DNA of 64,000 nt, from assembly GCF_012027635.1 (NCBI RefSeq), contig NZ_SNUS01000001.1:62001-126000 (forward strand), read 5' to 3'. The position numbers were made by a program, and so were the translations under genes. Origin of the DNA: Thermococcus sp. 21S9. Lineage in GTDB: Archaea; Methanobacteriota_B; Thermococci; Thermococcales; Thermococcaceae. Every line of letters starts with the position of its first letter. Within the stretch, counting starts at the first letter, position 1. Shown here piece after piece: positions 50,447 to 59,482 of the stretch. The notes below the pieces were generated by a model. It did no database searches. It saw only the letters and a list, made by a program, of their open reading frames with translations, and was not told the DNA's origin.

Positions 50447-51217
50447 TTACGGTTTCTGGAGAGGTAACCTCTCGAACTCCCTCATCAGCATGTTCATCTG
50501 CCGGCCATCGAGGGTCTTTGGGTCAACTATTACCACCATTCCGGCGTTCCTTGTAAGGAGGTTATCCTTCAGGTTCATGAGAAACTTCATAACCGGCTCA
50601 AAGCCGTTGTTTAGGATTAAATACTCGAGTCCATCCACGATTATGAATGTGTTGTCATCAACGTTTGAGAGAACCTTGTGAAGGAGCTGGGCCAAACCAG
50701 TGGGCCTCACAGTGTTTTCAGAAGGGACGTTGCTAATCCATATGTAGGGGATGCCGTGTTCCTCATAGGGTTGAGGATGCCTCGTGATTGCAAGAAGCTG
50801 ACGCCCTTGTAATAGTGGCAATATCACTGATGGGGACACGTTATAAGTTATATACGCCCCAGGTTCCAGAAAAGTTGGCCCCTTTGTCACAACCTTTGGC
50901 TTAACTGCGCGAATTTCCCTCTTCATCTGAAAGCCGGTTATTACGATGATTGTCATCCCTATCGCCACAAGAACGTCATCAAGCACCTTCGTCAGCTCGG
51001 TCTTATACAACTCGTTGAAGACGTTCTCAAGGTACCCGAGCCAGAATATGAACACGCCCAAAAAAACGCCCCGGAGGGTTCGTTTATCAACGTACCCAGC
51101 AAGAACGTCACGAAGTGAATACGCCACCACAAACGCAGAAGTTAGGGTGGCGAACGCAATTATCTCCGCAAGAAGCTTTATCGTCTGAAACTCTCCGGCC
51201 AACTCCCGCGCCCCCAT
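50447..51217 (-). CDS. DUF835 protein with N-terminal membrane helices
   Basis: 256 aa. Three membrane segments in the first 110 residues (about 15-32, 45-62 and 85-98), then a DUF835 domain: LEPGAYITYNVSPSVILPLLQGRQLLAITRHP, then NTFIIVDGLEYLILNNGFEPVMKFLMNLKDNLLTRNAGMVVIVDP. As in the other DUF835 proteins here, a Walker-B-like IIVDGLEYL is present without a Walker A. Probably a membrane-bound sensor or adaptor. Very short or no leader. Confidence 0.85.
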   Translation of the reverse strand: MGARELAGEFQTIKLLAEIIAFATLTSAFVVAYSLRDVLAGYVDKRTLRGVFLGVFIFWLGYLENVFNELYKTELTKVLDDVLVAIGMTIIVITGFQMKREIRAVKPKVVTKGPTFLEPGAYITYNVSPSVILPLLQGRQLLAITRHPQPYEEHGIPYIWISNVPSENTVRPTGLAQLLHKVLSNVDDNTFIIVDGLEYLILNNGFEPVMKFLMNLKDNLLTRNAGMVVIVDPKTLDGRQMNMLMREFERLPLQKP

Positions 51218-51270
51218 AGTATTTTGGTTCTCGGGCCTAATAACAGTTGCGAAGGGTCAAACCGAAAAAT

Positions 51271-51278
51271 TTATAAAT
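51271..51278 (+). promoter_or_regulatory. Promoter of tRNA-Lys
   Basis: CCGAAAAA (BRE) then TTATAAAT, about 33 nt before the tRNA 5' end: a textbook strong archaeal promoter. Confidence 0.65.
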
Positions 51279-51306
51279 ACACTTCCCCTCTATGGTTTCG
51301 GGTCGT

Positions 51307-51384
51307 GGGCCGGTAGCTTAGCCTGGTTAGAGCGGCGGACTCTTAATCCGCAGGTCGGGGGTTCGAATCCCCCCCGGCCCGCCA
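51307..51384 (+). tRNA. tRNA-Lys (CTT)
   Basis: Acceptor GGGCCGG/CCGGCCC, discriminator G, CCA encoded (51382-51384). Anticodon stem GCGGA/TCCGC with loop CTCTTAA gives CTT, which reads AAG (Lys). T arm GGGGG-TTCGAAT-CCCCC. No intron. Confidence 0.97.
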
Positions 51385-51455
51385 AAACGCGTTTCTCCTC
51401 GGCGCGTTCTGAGAGGGAGCGCGTTTGAGACTTCAGTGTTAAGGAGACTTGAAAA

Positions 51456-52664
51456 ATGAGTTTTAAGGAGCTTGGCTTATCGAAGGCCTCCGTTGAGGCC
51501 GTTGAGAGAAAGGGTTTCTCGGAACCCACTGACGTTCAGAGGGAAGTTATACCGCTCATCCTCGATGGAAAGAGCGATGTCGTTGGTCAGTCAAAGACCG
51601 GGAGTGGAAAAACGGCGGCATTTGGCCTTCCAATTCTCGACCTGATAGATGAGGGCAGGAAGGAAGTCCAGGCGCTCATTCTAACGCCGACGAGAGAGCT
51701 GGCAATACAGGTGAGTGAGGAGCTTCGCTCGCTACGCGGGAAGCGGAAGATAGACATTTACGCCGTCTATGGAGGCCAGCCGATAGGGCCCCAGATAAGG
51801 GCCCTTGAGAGGGCTCAAATCGTCGTTGGAACGCCCGGCAGGGTGCTCGACCACATAAGGCGCGGAACGCTCAGGCTCGACTCGCTCCGCTTCTTCGTCC
51901 TCGACGAGGCAGACAGAATGCTTGACATGGGCTTTCAGGAGGACATTGAAGCAATCCTCCGAGCCACCCCAAGGGAAAAGCGCGTCATGATGTTCTCGGC
52001 GACGATGCCGATGGACGTTCTGTTGCTCGCCAAGAAGTATATGAAGAACCCCGAGGTTGTCATCGTGAGCAGGGACGAACTGGTTCCCGGCGAGGTCGAG
52101 CAGGAGTTCATAGAGGCCGTCCCGGCGAGGCGCTACGGAATCCTCAAGAAAATCCTGAGCGAGGACTTCTACGGCATAATCTTCTGCCAGACGAAGGTGG
52201 AAACGCGGGAGCTGGCGGAGAGGCTCAGGAGGGACGGGTTTAAGGCAGAGGCCCTCAACGGGGACATGAGTCAGCCCTCAAGGGAGAGAACCTTCGGAAG
52301 GTTCAAGCGCGGGAAGACCGAGATTCTTGTGGCGACGGACGTTGCCGCGAGGGGGCTTGACGTTCCTGAAATTACTCACGTCGTCAATTACTCAATCCCC
52401 ATGAACGCCGAGCAGTACATCCACAGGATTGGCAGAACCGGCAGAATGGGGAAGAAAGGAAAAGCCATAACCTTCATTGCGCCCGGTGAGCTCAGGAGAC
52501 TCAGGTACATAGCGAGACAGGCAGGGGTTGACGTCAGGAAGTCGGAGCTGAGCGAGGAACTTCCGAAGGGGTACAGGGAAATGGTTCGGCGCGACGAGCT
52601 TGAGAACGAGTACAGGCACAGGTGGGGCAAGAAGAGGCCGAGGCAGAGGAGAAGACGCTACTGA
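51456..52664 (+). CDS. DEAD-box RNA helicase
   Basis: 402 aa. F-GF-EPTDVQREVIP (Q motif), SKTGSGKT (46-53), PTRELAIQ, TPGRVLDHI, VLDEADRMLDMGF (DEAD, near 150), FSATMP, VATDVAARGLDVPEI, HRIGRTGRMGKKGKA, and a very basic tail (GKKRPRQRRRRY). Unwinds RNA duplexes; the T. kodakarensis gene next to S10/EF-1A is, from memory, cold-inducible. It starts 72 nt after tRNA-Lys with GGAGACTTG as a weak ribosome site and may share that transcript. Confidence 0.95.
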   Translation: MSFKELGLSKASVEAVERKGFSEPTDVQREVIPLILDGKSDVVGQSKTGSGKTAAFGLPILDLIDEGRKEVQALILTPTRELAIQVSEELRSLRGKRKIDIYAVYGGQPIGPQIRALERAQIVVGTPGRVLDHIRRGTLRLDSLRFFVLDEADRMLDMGFQEDIEAILRATPREKRVMMFSATMPMDVLLLAKKYMKNPEVVIVSRDELVPGEVEQEFIEAVPARRYGILKKILSEDFYGIIFCQTKVETRELAERLRRDGFKAEALNGDMSQPSRERTFGRFKRGKTEILVATDVAARGLDVPEITHVVNYSIPMNAEQYIHRIGRTGRMGKKGKAITFIAPGELRRLRYIARQAGVDVRKSELSEELPKGYREMVRRDELENEYRHRWGKKRPRQRRRRY

Positions 52665-52670
52665 GCCTCT

Positions 52671-52690
52671 GGTTTTGTTCTTTTATATTC
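52671..52690 (+). terminator. T-rich end after the DEAD helicase
   Basis: GGTTTTGTTCTTTTATATTC just past the stop codon; T-rich runs are the usual archaeal intrinsic terminators. A weak CCTTCT/AGAAGG hairpin (52703-52726) follows. Confidence 0.35.
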
Positions 52691-52814
52691 CTACCTGTTA
52701 AACCTTCTGGGGAATGTTTTAGAAGGTTGAATCCGAGAACGTGCTTTTCTGTGTTTGGTTTGCCCAAAACTATTGCACGAGAGTTCCAAGGAGAATGAGA
52801 TGACAAAAGGAGTT

Positions 52815-52901
52815 TGGCGCCGGGGCAGGGATTTGAACCCTGGCGGGCATGCGCCCACGGACTCTCCAGGCCCGCGCCTTCCCAGGCTAGGCTACCCCGG
52901 C
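52815..52901 (-). tRNA. tRNA-Ser (GGA)
   Basis: Minus strand. Acceptor GCCGGGG/CCCCGGC, discriminator G, CCA encoded (52815-52817). Anticodon stem CGGGC/GTCCG (one G-T pair) with loop CTGGAGA gives GGA. Long variable arm TGGGCGCATGCCCG marks class II. T arm CAGGG-TTCAAAT-CCCTG. Its 5' end is only 12 nt after the S10 stop codon and no TATA lies between them, so it is probably cut from the EF-1A/S10 transcript. Confidence 0.97.
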
Positions 52902-52913
52902 GCATAAAGGAAA

Positions 52914-53222
52914 TCAGGAGATGAGCTCAATCTCGATGGTGACGTCCTCAGGAACGCGGATGCGCATAATCTGGCGCATGGCCCTTTCGTCGGCCTCGAT
53001 GTCGACGAGCCTCTTGTGAACGCGAAGCTCGAAGCGGTCGAAGGTGGCGGTACCCTCTCCGTCGGGGCTCTTCCTGGTGGTAATCCTTATCCTCTTGGTC
53101 GGGAGCGGTATGGGACCGCTCATTCTGACACCGGTCCTCTCGGCAATCTGCTTAATCTGGTCGGTGACCTCGTTGAGGGCCTTGATGTTCGTACTTGCAA
53201 GCTTAATCCTCGCCTTCTGCAT
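52914..53222 (-). CDS. rps10: 30S ribosomal protein S10
   Basis: 102 aa. [100 protein letters not shown] is plainly S10 of archaeal type. Binds 16S rRNA in the 30S head. GGAGGGACG precedes the ATG. Lies downstream of EF-1A with a 46-nt gap, same strand, then tRNA-Ser. Confidence 0.98.
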   Translation of the reverse strand: MQKARIKLASTNIKALNEVTDQIKQIAERTGVRMSGPIPLPTKRIRITTRKSPDGEGTATFDRFELRVHKRLVDIEADERAMRQIMRIRVPEDVTIEIELIS

Positions 53223-53268
53223 TTCCGTCCCTCCTAAAGTTTAGGAAGTAAAGGAAAGGCCGAAGAAA

Positions 53269-54555
53269 TCACTCGGCCTTCTGGATGGAGATAACCATAC
53301 CTGCAGCGACGGTCTGGCCCATGTCACGGATGGCGAACCTGCCGAGCTGCGGTATCTCCTTGACCGGCTCGATGACCATGGCCTTGGTCGGCCTGAGGAT
53401 GACGATGGCGGAGTCACCGGTCTTGATGAACTGCGGGTTCTCCTCGAGGACGTTACCGGTCCTCGGGTCGAGCTTGGCGAGGAGCTGCTCGAACCTAACG
53501 GCGACCTGGGTGGTGTGGGCGTGGAGGACCGGGGTGTATCCGACGGTGATGGCGGTCGGGTGGTTGAGGACGATTATCTGGGCCTTGAAGGTGTCCTTCG
53601 GCCTGACGACAGTCGGCGGGTTGTTGGTGTGTCCGGCAACGTCACCGCGCTTTATGTCGTTCTTACCAACGCCACGGACGTTGAATCCGATGTTGTCACC
53701 CGGGTAAGCTTCCTGCATGGGCTCGTGGTGCATCTCGATGGACTTAACCTCACCCTGGATGGGCTTGTGGAAGATGGTGCTGGCCGGCTCGAAGATGACG
53801 ACGTCGCCAACGCGGAGGATACCGGTCTCGACACGGCCGACCGGAACGGTACCGACACCCTTGATGGAGTAGACGTCCTGAATCGGAATGCGGAGCGGCT
53901 TGTCGGTCGGCTTCGGCGGCTCGGGTATCTGGTCAAGGGCCTCGATGAGGGTCGGACCGTTGTACCAGGGCATCTTGTCGCTCTTCTTGACGACGTTGTC
54001 GCCCTCCCAGGCGCTAATCGGGATGACCGGGAAGTCCTTGTAGCCGAGCATCTTGAGGAGCTTCTCGACCTGGGCCTTGACCTTCTCGAAGGCCTTCTGG
54101 TCGTAGTTGACCATGTCCATCTTGTTGATGGCGACTATGATGTGGCCGATACCAAGGGTCCTGGCAAGGAAGGCGTGCTCCTTGGTCTGGGGCATGACAC
54201 CGTCGGTGGCGGCGACGATGAGAACGGCGGCGTCAGCCTGGCTGGCACCGGTAATCATGTTCTTAACGAAGTCCCTGTGGCCCGGAGCGTCGATGATGGT
54301 GATGTACCTGTGCGGGGTCTCGAACTTGGTGTGGGCGACGTCGATGGTGATACCCCTCTCGCGCTCCTCCTTGAGCCTGTCCATGACCCAAGCGAACTTG
54401 AAGGACTTACCCTTCTCACCCATCTCCTCGAACTTCTTGATGATGTTCTCCGGTATGTTGGCGGTGTCAAAGAGCAGCCTTCCGATGGTGGTGCTCTTTC
54501 CGTGGTCTACGTGGCCTATAAAGACGATGTTAACGTGCGGCTTCTCCTTCGGCAT
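53269..54555 (-). CDS. tuf: Translation elongation factor 1-alpha (EF-1A)
   Basis: 428 aa. GHVDHGKST (about 14-22), [16 protein letters not shown] and ISAWEGD give the complete GTPase; domains 2 and 3 follow ([19 protein letters not shown] and the C-terminal [17 protein letters not shown]). Delivers aminoacyl-tRNA to the ribosome. ATG 54555 follows GGAGGTG; two more codons are open upstream. Strong promoter at 54602-54612 with an inverted repeat at the transcript start. Confidence 0.98.
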   Translation of the reverse strand: MPKEKPHVNIVFIGHVDHGKSTTIGRLLFDTANIPENIIKKFEEMGEKGKSFKFAWVMDRLKEERERGITIDVAHTKFETPHRYITIIDAPGHRDFVKNMITGASQADAAVLIVAATDGVMPQTKEHAFLARTLGIGHIIVAINKMDMVNYDQKAFEKVKAQVEKLLKMLGYKDFPVIPISAWEGDNVVKKSDKMPWYNGPTLIEALDQIPEPPKPTDKPLRIPIQDVYSIKGVGTVPVGRVETGILRVGDVVIFEPASTIFHKPIQGEVKSIEMHHEPMQEAYPGDNIGFNVRGVGKNDIKRGDVAGHTNNPPTVVRPKDTFKAQIIVLNHPTAITVGYTPVLHAHTTQVAVRFEQLLAKLDPRTGNVLEENPQFIKTGDSAIVILRPTKAMVIEPVKEIPQLGRFAIRDMGQTVAAGMVISIQKAE

Positions 54556-54579
54556 TTTCAAACACCTCCAGTTTTTGGT

Positions 54580-54612
54580 CTAGTCTCGTTGACTAGGACG
54601 GCTTTTTAAATC
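54580..54612 (-). promoter_or_regulatory. EF-1A promoter with CTAGTC/GACTAG inverted repeat
   Basis: Minus strand: BRE CGAAA, TATA GATTTAAAAAG (54602-54612), then CTAGTC-AACGA-GACTAG (54580-54596), a 17-bp inverted repeat ending at the predicted transcript start, 25 nt upstream of the ATG. Confidence 0.55.
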
Positions 54613-54623
54613 TTTCGAACCTC

Positions 54624-54663
54624 GGCCCCCTCGGGCGGGGAACCCGCCGTTTACGGGGGGACC
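54624..54663. other. Nested GC-rich stem-loop upstream of EF-1A
   Basis: Outer arms GGCCCCC (54624-54630) and GGGGGGACC (54655-54663, one bulged A) enclose an inner GGCGGG-GAA-CCCGCC hairpin (54634-54648). A second minus-strand TATA-like CTTTTTAAAC lies at about 54697-54707, so a short RNA or extended leader could start near 54680 and contain this fold. Not matched to any RNA family. Confidence 0.5.
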
Positions 54664-54846
54664 TCATGAGTTCCGACCCTAACTTGAGGGGCGAGTTTAA
54701 AAAGTTAACTAATCGCCCTTAAACGCGTATCTGTCAAAATCAGGCCTCCTACTCTCGGAGCGAGAGGATTGGACTGAAGAACGAACCGAAATGTGAACCA
54801 AAGTCAAAATTCAAGAAAGGTGAAGAAACGGAAAGCCGGGACGGCT

Positions 54847-57045
54847 TCACTGCTGCGGGCAGACGTCCTTCTCGGTCGGCGGGTTCGGGTCGAGGCCCTT
54901 CCTCTGGCGTATCTGTCTGATGATGTTTACGGCGAGCTCGCTCGGAACGCGCTTGAATCCGGCGTGCTCGGTGCTCCAGAGGGCCCTTCCGCTGGTGGCT
55001 CCACGGATGGCTCCAGCGAATCCAAACATCTCCGCAACTGGAGCCTCGGCAATGATAATCATGACCTCGCCTTCCTGCCTCATGTCGATGAGCTGACCGC
55101 GCCTCTGGTTGATTTCCCTGCTGACGGCACCCATGTACTCGTAGGGAACGTTGATGATGACCTTCTGGTACGGCTCGTAGAGGACCGGACCGGCCTTCAT
55201 CATGGCGCAGTGGATTGCAGTCCTGATGGCCGGGTAAATCTGGGCCGGACCGCGGTGGACGTTGTCCTCGTGTATCTTGGCATCGTGGAGCCTGACGATG
55301 ACCTTCATGACCGGCTCCTTGGCGAGCGGTCCCTCGTCCATCGCCATGTGGAATCCGTCAACAAGGAGGTCCATGACCTCGTTGAGGTACTGAATACCCT
55401 TGGTGTTGTCGAAGAACATGTTGCCGTTGTAGACGTCGACGATGCCCTTGGCCATCTCGTAGTCCATGCCGAGCTCGGCGAGCTTCTTGGCGACCTCCTT
55501 CGGGTTCTTGGGCCTGCCCTCTGGGATTATGCCCTCCCTTATTGCCTCGTAAATCTCGTCGGGCATCGGCTCGACGGTGATGTAGAACCTGTTGTGCTTG
55601 TTCGGGGACTTTCCTTCGACTATCGGGCTCTTCTTGGTGACGCTCTCGCGGTAGACGACTATCGGCGGGGAAACGTCGACGTCAATCTTCCAGTCTTCCT
55701 TGAGCTTGACGAGCTTGACCTCAAGGTGGAGCTCACCCATACCGCTGAGGAGGTGCTGGCCGGTTTCTTCGTCAATCTTGACGTGAAGGGTCGGGTCCTC
55801 CTTGGCGAGCTGTCTAAGGGCCTCGATGAGCCTCGGGAGGTCCTTAACGTTCTTGGCCTCGATGGCGACGGTAACGACCGGCTCACTAACGTAGTGGAGG
55901 GCTTCGAACGGCTCAATCGGCTCCTCGGCGACGGTCTCACCGGCCATAGCGTCCCTCAGACCGGTAACGGCGACGATGTTTCCAGCGGGGACGGCCTCCA
56001 TGTTAATCCTCTCGGGACCCATGTAGATACCGACCTGCTGGATTCTGGCCTTTCTCTTGCTGTTGATGAGGTAGACTTCCTTACCGCTCTTAACCGTACC
56101 GCTCCAGACACGGCCGGTAGCAACCTCACCGGCGTGCTTGTCGATGATTATCTTGGTGACGACCATGACCATCTTGCCCTTCGGGTCGCACTTGAGCATG
56201 GCCTGGCCGACCTCGCTGTTTATGTCGCCCTGCCAGAGGTGCGGAATCCTGTACTTCTGGGCCTCAAGCGGGTTCGGGAGGTGCCTGACGACCATATCAA
56301 GGACGACGACGTGGAGCGGGGCCTTCTGCCTGAGGGTCTTGAGGTCACCGGCGTTGGTGAGCTCGACGATGTCCTTGAAGGAAACGCCAGTCTTCTTCAT
56401 GTACGGAACGCTGAGGGCCCAGTTGTAGTAAGCGCTTCCGAAGGCGACGCTACCGTCCTCGACCTTGACCATCCACTCGCTCTTGAACTCTTCAGGAGCG
56501 TAGCGCTTGATGAGTCTGTTGACGTCGGTGATTATCTTGGCGAAGCGGTTGAGTATCTCGTTCGGGCCGAGCTTGAGCTCCTTGATGAGACGGTCAACCT
56601 TGTTGATGAAGAGAACCGGCTTGACGTACTCGCGAAGGGCCTGCCTGAGAACGGTCTCGGTCTGGGGCATGACTCCCTCAACGGCGTCGACGACGATAAT
56701 CGCACCGTCTATGGCACGCATGGCCCTGGTAACGTCACCACCGAAGTCAACGTGACCCGGGGTGTCGATGAGGTTAATGAGGTAGTCCTGGCCTTCGTAG
56801 TTGTGAACCATCGAAACGTTGGCCGCGTTGATTGTAATACCCCTCGCCTGCTCCTGCTCGTCGAAATCGAGGACGAGCTGCTTTCCGGCGAGCTCCTCGC
56901 TTATCATTCCAGCACCGGCGAGCAGGTTATCGCTCAGCGTGGTCTTACCGTGGTCAATGTGAGCGGCGATACCCATGTTCCTGATTCTCTCAGGCTGGGT
57001 CATGAGTTCCTTAATCTTCGCAATCATCTCTTCCCTTCTTCCCAT
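54847..57045 (-). CDS. fusA: Translation elongation factor 2 (EF-2)
   Basis: 732 aa. [19 protein letters not shown] (about 25-43), [28 protein letters not shown]; domain IV carries [16 protein letters not shown] with the His that is modified to diphthamide in archaea and eukaryotes; ends [22 protein letters not shown]. Drives ribosomal translocation. Same strand as EF-1A but 290 nt upstream with its own regulatory region between. A long complementary frame on the plus strand is an artefact of codon usage. Confidence 0.98.
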   Translation of the reverse strand: MGRREEMIAKIKELMTQPERIRNMGIAAHIDHGKTTLSDNLLAGAGMISEELAGKQLVLDFDEQEQARGITINAANVSMVHNYEGQDYLINLIDTPGHVDFGGDVTRAMRAIDGAIIVVDAVEGVMPQTETVLRQALREYVKPVLFINKVDRLIKELKLGPNEILNRFAKIITDVNRLIKRYAPEEFKSEWMVKVEDGSVAFGSAYYNWALSVPYMKKTGVSFKDIVELTNAGDLKTLRQKAPLHVVVLDMVVRHLPNPLEAQKYRIPHLWQGDINSEVGQAMLKCDPKGKMVMVVTKIIIDKHAGEVATGRVWSGTVKSGKEVYLINSKRKARIQQVGIYMGPERINMEAVPAGNIVAVTGLRDAMAGETVAEEPIEPFEALHYVSEPVVTVAIEAKNVKDLPRLIEALRQLAKEDPTLHVKIDEETGQHLLSGMGELHLEVKLVKLKEDWKIDVDVSPPIVVYRESVTKKSPIVEGKSPNKHNRFYITVEPMPDEIYEAIREGIIPEGRPKNPKEVAKKLAELGMDYEMAKGIVDVYNGNMFFDNTKGIQYLNEVMDLLVDGFHMAMDEGPLAKEPVMKVIVRLHDAKIHEDNVHRGPAQIYPAIRTAIHCAMMKAGPVLYEPYQKVIINVPYEYMGAVSREINQRRGQLIDMRQEGEVMIIIAEAPVAEMFGFAGAIRGATSGRALWSTEHAGFKRVPSELAVNIIRQIRQRKGLDPNPPTEKDVCPQQ

Positions 57046-57143
57046 AACGCACCACCTTTGGATGAGCTTGTCGGCTTAACTTAAAAGGCTCGGTTATAAA
57101 GCTTTTCCCGGTCGAGAACGGAGCCGGACTCTGGGCGGTCAAA

Positions 57144-58220
57144 CTACTTAAGCCTTTTGGAGATGAACTCCCGGACTTCCCCCACGAGGTCCTCCCTCGC
57201 GTAGATTCCCCAGCGCCAGTTGCTTTCCTTGGCCTCGACGAGCGCCCTGACGACCGGCGAGACCTCGCTCAGGCGTTTAATTTCTCCGTTGAACTCCACA
57301 AAGGCATTCCTCTCCTCGAACCTCGGTTTTGGTGGGTAATCAAGCAACGCCAGGTGGCCGAACTCGCTTTCCAGCTCCCGTTTTAGCTCCCTGATGGTTC
57401 CTTCATCAAGCTCCTCTCCGCTCCAGACGACGCGCTTGTAGAGTTTTCTATTCTCGATTGCACCGATGAGCTCGCGGACTTCTTTTCTCTCGCTCGCCCT
57501 CAGCCGAGCAACGAGGTCAACCTCGTCCATTTTCCGGAGCTCCTCAAGCTCAATCCCTTCGAGCTCAACGGCCTTGCACAGCATCGCGCCCGCTATCCTG
57601 ACCGTGTGGTGCTGGTAGACCGTTGGATACATCATGCTCCTCGATATCAGGAGATTCTGGCCGGCCATTATCCCCTTCTCTCCGAGGATTAGTCTCCCTC
57701 CGTCCCAGCGGAGGTTTCGTATGAGCCTCTCGAGGTCGACCAGCCCGTAGGCAACGCCGGTGTAGTACGCATCTCGCACGAGGTAGTCCATTCTATCGGC
57801 GTCTATGTCACCGCTCACGAGGGGGTGCTTGAGAAGGCCGAGGAACTCCCCGAGCGAGAACCGCTCCCGTAAAACGTCGCCGATTTCCCCGTGCTTTATC
57901 AGCCACCTCGTGTTGTCCTCGTGCCTCGGGAAGAGGCATTCAAGGGTGTGGCTGAAGGGGTAGTGCCCGAGGTCGTGGAGCAGGGCCGAGTAAACCGCTT
58001 CCTCGTCAATTTCCGGGTTTCTCTCCCGTATGAGCCTCGCTATGTGGAAGGTCCCGAGGGAGTGCTCGAAGCGCGTGTGTCTGGCAGAAGGGTAGACGAG
58101 GAAAGCCAGACCAAGCTGGGTAATCCTCCTGAGCCTCTGGAACTCAGGTGTGTCAACCAGCTTTACCGCGAAGTCGTCGAGCTCTATCCCGCCATGTATC
58201 GGGTCGTGGACGAGCTTCAT
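57144..58220 (-). CDS. HD-domain phosphohydrolase (dGTPase-like)
   Basis: 358 aa. HD-type metal ligands: TRFEHSLG (H), LLHDLGHYPFSH (HD), and the later DIDADRMDYLVRDAYYTG (D); KLVDTPEFQRLRRITQLG at the start is typical of the SAMHD1/dGTPase-like branch. The C-terminal about 150 residues are helical and basic. Probably hydrolyses a (d)NTP. ATG 58232 is an alternative start four codons upstream; the TATA near 58250-58259 allows either. Confidence 0.9.
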   Translation of the reverse strand: MKLVHDPIHGGIELDDFAVKLVDTPEFQRLRRITQLGLAFLVYPSARHTRFEHSLGTFHIARLIRERNPEIDEEAVYSALLHDLGHYPFSHTLECLFPRHEDNTRWLIKHGEIGDVLRERFSLGEFLGLLKHPLVSGDIDADRMDYLVRDAYYTGVAYGLVDLERLIRNLRWDGGRLILGEKGIMAGQNLLISRSMMYPTVYQHHTVRIAGAMLCKAVELEGIELEELRKMDEVDLVARLRASERKEVRELIGAIENRKLYKRVVWSGEELDEGTIRELKRELESEFGHLALLDYPPKPRFEERNAFVEFNGEIKRLSEVSPVVRALVEAKESNWRWGIYAREDLVGEVREFISKRLK

Positions 58221-58274
58221 GTCAATCGCCATGAGGGGGTAAGAAAAAAGCTAATAAACCTAACCGCCCGAGAC

Positions 58275-59024
58275 CTAACCGTTGGCAGGGTGTGGACCCT
58301 CCTGCCCGGGGGAGAGGGGGACGTCTTTGCCCCCTCTCTCCTTCCTTCTGATGCGTGGCTTGAACAGCTTCTCGACCTCTTCTTGAACTTCCTCGGCTTT
58401 TCCGCTCAGAACGAGCTTTCCGTTGCCTATCACGACGACCCAGTCAACGATGGGCATCAGAGGCTCCCAGATGTGGCTTATGATTACGAAGTTGGTTTTC
58501 CCCCTCATATCCTCGATGATTTCAATGACTTTCTCCATGCTGTCAAAGTCTATATTGGCGAGAGGCTCGTCGAGGAATATCAGCTCTGGACTTCCTATGA
58601 AGGCCTGCGCGAGGCTCAATCTCTTTAGCATTCCCGAAGAATAACCGCTTATGCGCTTATCAATGAAGGTCTTCACCTCAAAGAGCTCCGCTACACGCCC
58701 AACTTCATCTTCACATGCTCCTTTGCTCTCTGCAAAAAGAGTGAGCCATTCCCGTCCCGTTGTGAACTGTGGAAAGGCCGGCGGGTCGTAGGCGACGCCG
58801 AAGCGGGCCTTGACTTTCCAGTTGTTCCATGGGGTTTCGCCGAACACCCTAATTTCTCCGGAGGTCGGCCTGTAAACCCCTGTGGCGAGCTTTAGGAAAG
58901 TGCTCTTTCCGCCACCGTTGGGGCCGAGGATTAGCGTGACTCCCTCTGGAATGCTAACCGTGACTCCATCAAGGGCGTGAATGCTCCCGAAGTGTTTCTT
59001 AAGGTTTCTAGCTTCGATTATCAT
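58275..59024 (-). CDS. ABC transporter ATP-binding protein
   Basis: 249 aa. Walker A GPNGGGKST, signature ISGYSSGMLKRLSLAQAF (the degenerate SSGM form seen in DrrA/CcmA-type ATPases), Walker B LIFLDEPLANID, H-loop VIISHIWEP. The last 25 residues (ERGGKDVPLSPGQEGPHPANG) are an unusual polar tail. It is the last of five minus-strand genes; GGAGGTGG precedes ATG 59024, which overlaps the preceding stop by 4 nt. ABC-2 type exporter partner: the gene at 59479. Confidence 0.93.
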   Translation of the reverse strand: MIIEARNLKKHFGSIHALDGVTVSIPEGVTLILGPNGGGKSTFLKLATGVYRPTSGEIRVFGETPWNNWKVKARFGVAYDPPAFPQFTTGREWLTLFAESKGACEDEVGRVAELFEVKTFIDKRISGYSSGMLKRLSLAQAFIGSPELIFLDEPLANIDFDSMEKVIEIIEDMRGKTNFVIISHIWEPLMPIVDWVVVIGNGKLVLSGKAEEVQEEVEKLFKPRIRRKERGGKDVPLSPGQEGPHPANG

Positions 59025-59482
59025 CTCTTCCACCTCCAGACCACGAGTGCTAGAAGGAGTGCAAAGGCGGAGCCGCTGATGTATAGAGAGTTTTGAACCT
59101 CCTTGGTCGGGTAGTTTTTAATAAATCGGAGGGAGCAGGTTAGTTTGTCCGTGCCGTTGTTGATTATCAGATAGTCCCCCTCATGGGGGAGGACAAACTG
59201 ATATCCGGCATGACCGTAAACGGTATGTTTATCCACCAGCTCCCCGGTTATGATGTCGTAGACCTCAACGACCCCGTTACCACTGCAGGAAGCCCCGATG
59301 AGGGAGCTCGTTGGGGTGTGCACCGTTACGGTGCTGAGGCTGGTGACGTTTCCCTGGTGTCCCACCGGCTGGAGAAAGAGGGGACCTATTGAGCCGACCT
59401 CGTTCTCATAGGAATCATAGACCCACAGGGAACCGATGGTGAGCAGGAGCATCGCGGAGAGAAGGGCCGCCCAGAACCTCAT
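59021..59482 (-). CDS. Hypothetical membrane-anchored protein of the ABC operon
   Basis: 153 aa. Membrane helix at 3-20, outer beta-rich part with NxT/S sites, two Cys (SLIGASCSGNG and KLTCSLRF) that may pair, and a C-terminal helix (about 132-149) ending RWKR. GNGVVEVYDIITGELVDKHTV has a cohesive beta-domain look. No family recognised. Overlaps both neighbours by 4 nt, so it is surely part of the transporter operon. Confidence 0.75.
   Translation of the reverse strand: MRFWAALLSAMLLLTIGSLWVYDSYENEVGSIGPLFLQPVGHQGNVTSLSTVTVHTPTSSLIGASCSGNGVVEVYDIITGELVDKHTVYGHAGYQFVLPHEGDYLIINNGTDKLTCSLRFIKNYPTKEVQNSLYISGSAFALLLALVVWRWKR

Noticed and set aside
54793-57084. 763-codon open frame on the plus strand opposite EF-2, and a 364-codon one at 53515-54609 opposite EF-1A
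   Set aside because: They mirror highly biased codons of the elongation-factor genes; no ribosome site, no family motif, and composition (Leu/Asp/Val repeats) is that of a reverse-frame artefact.
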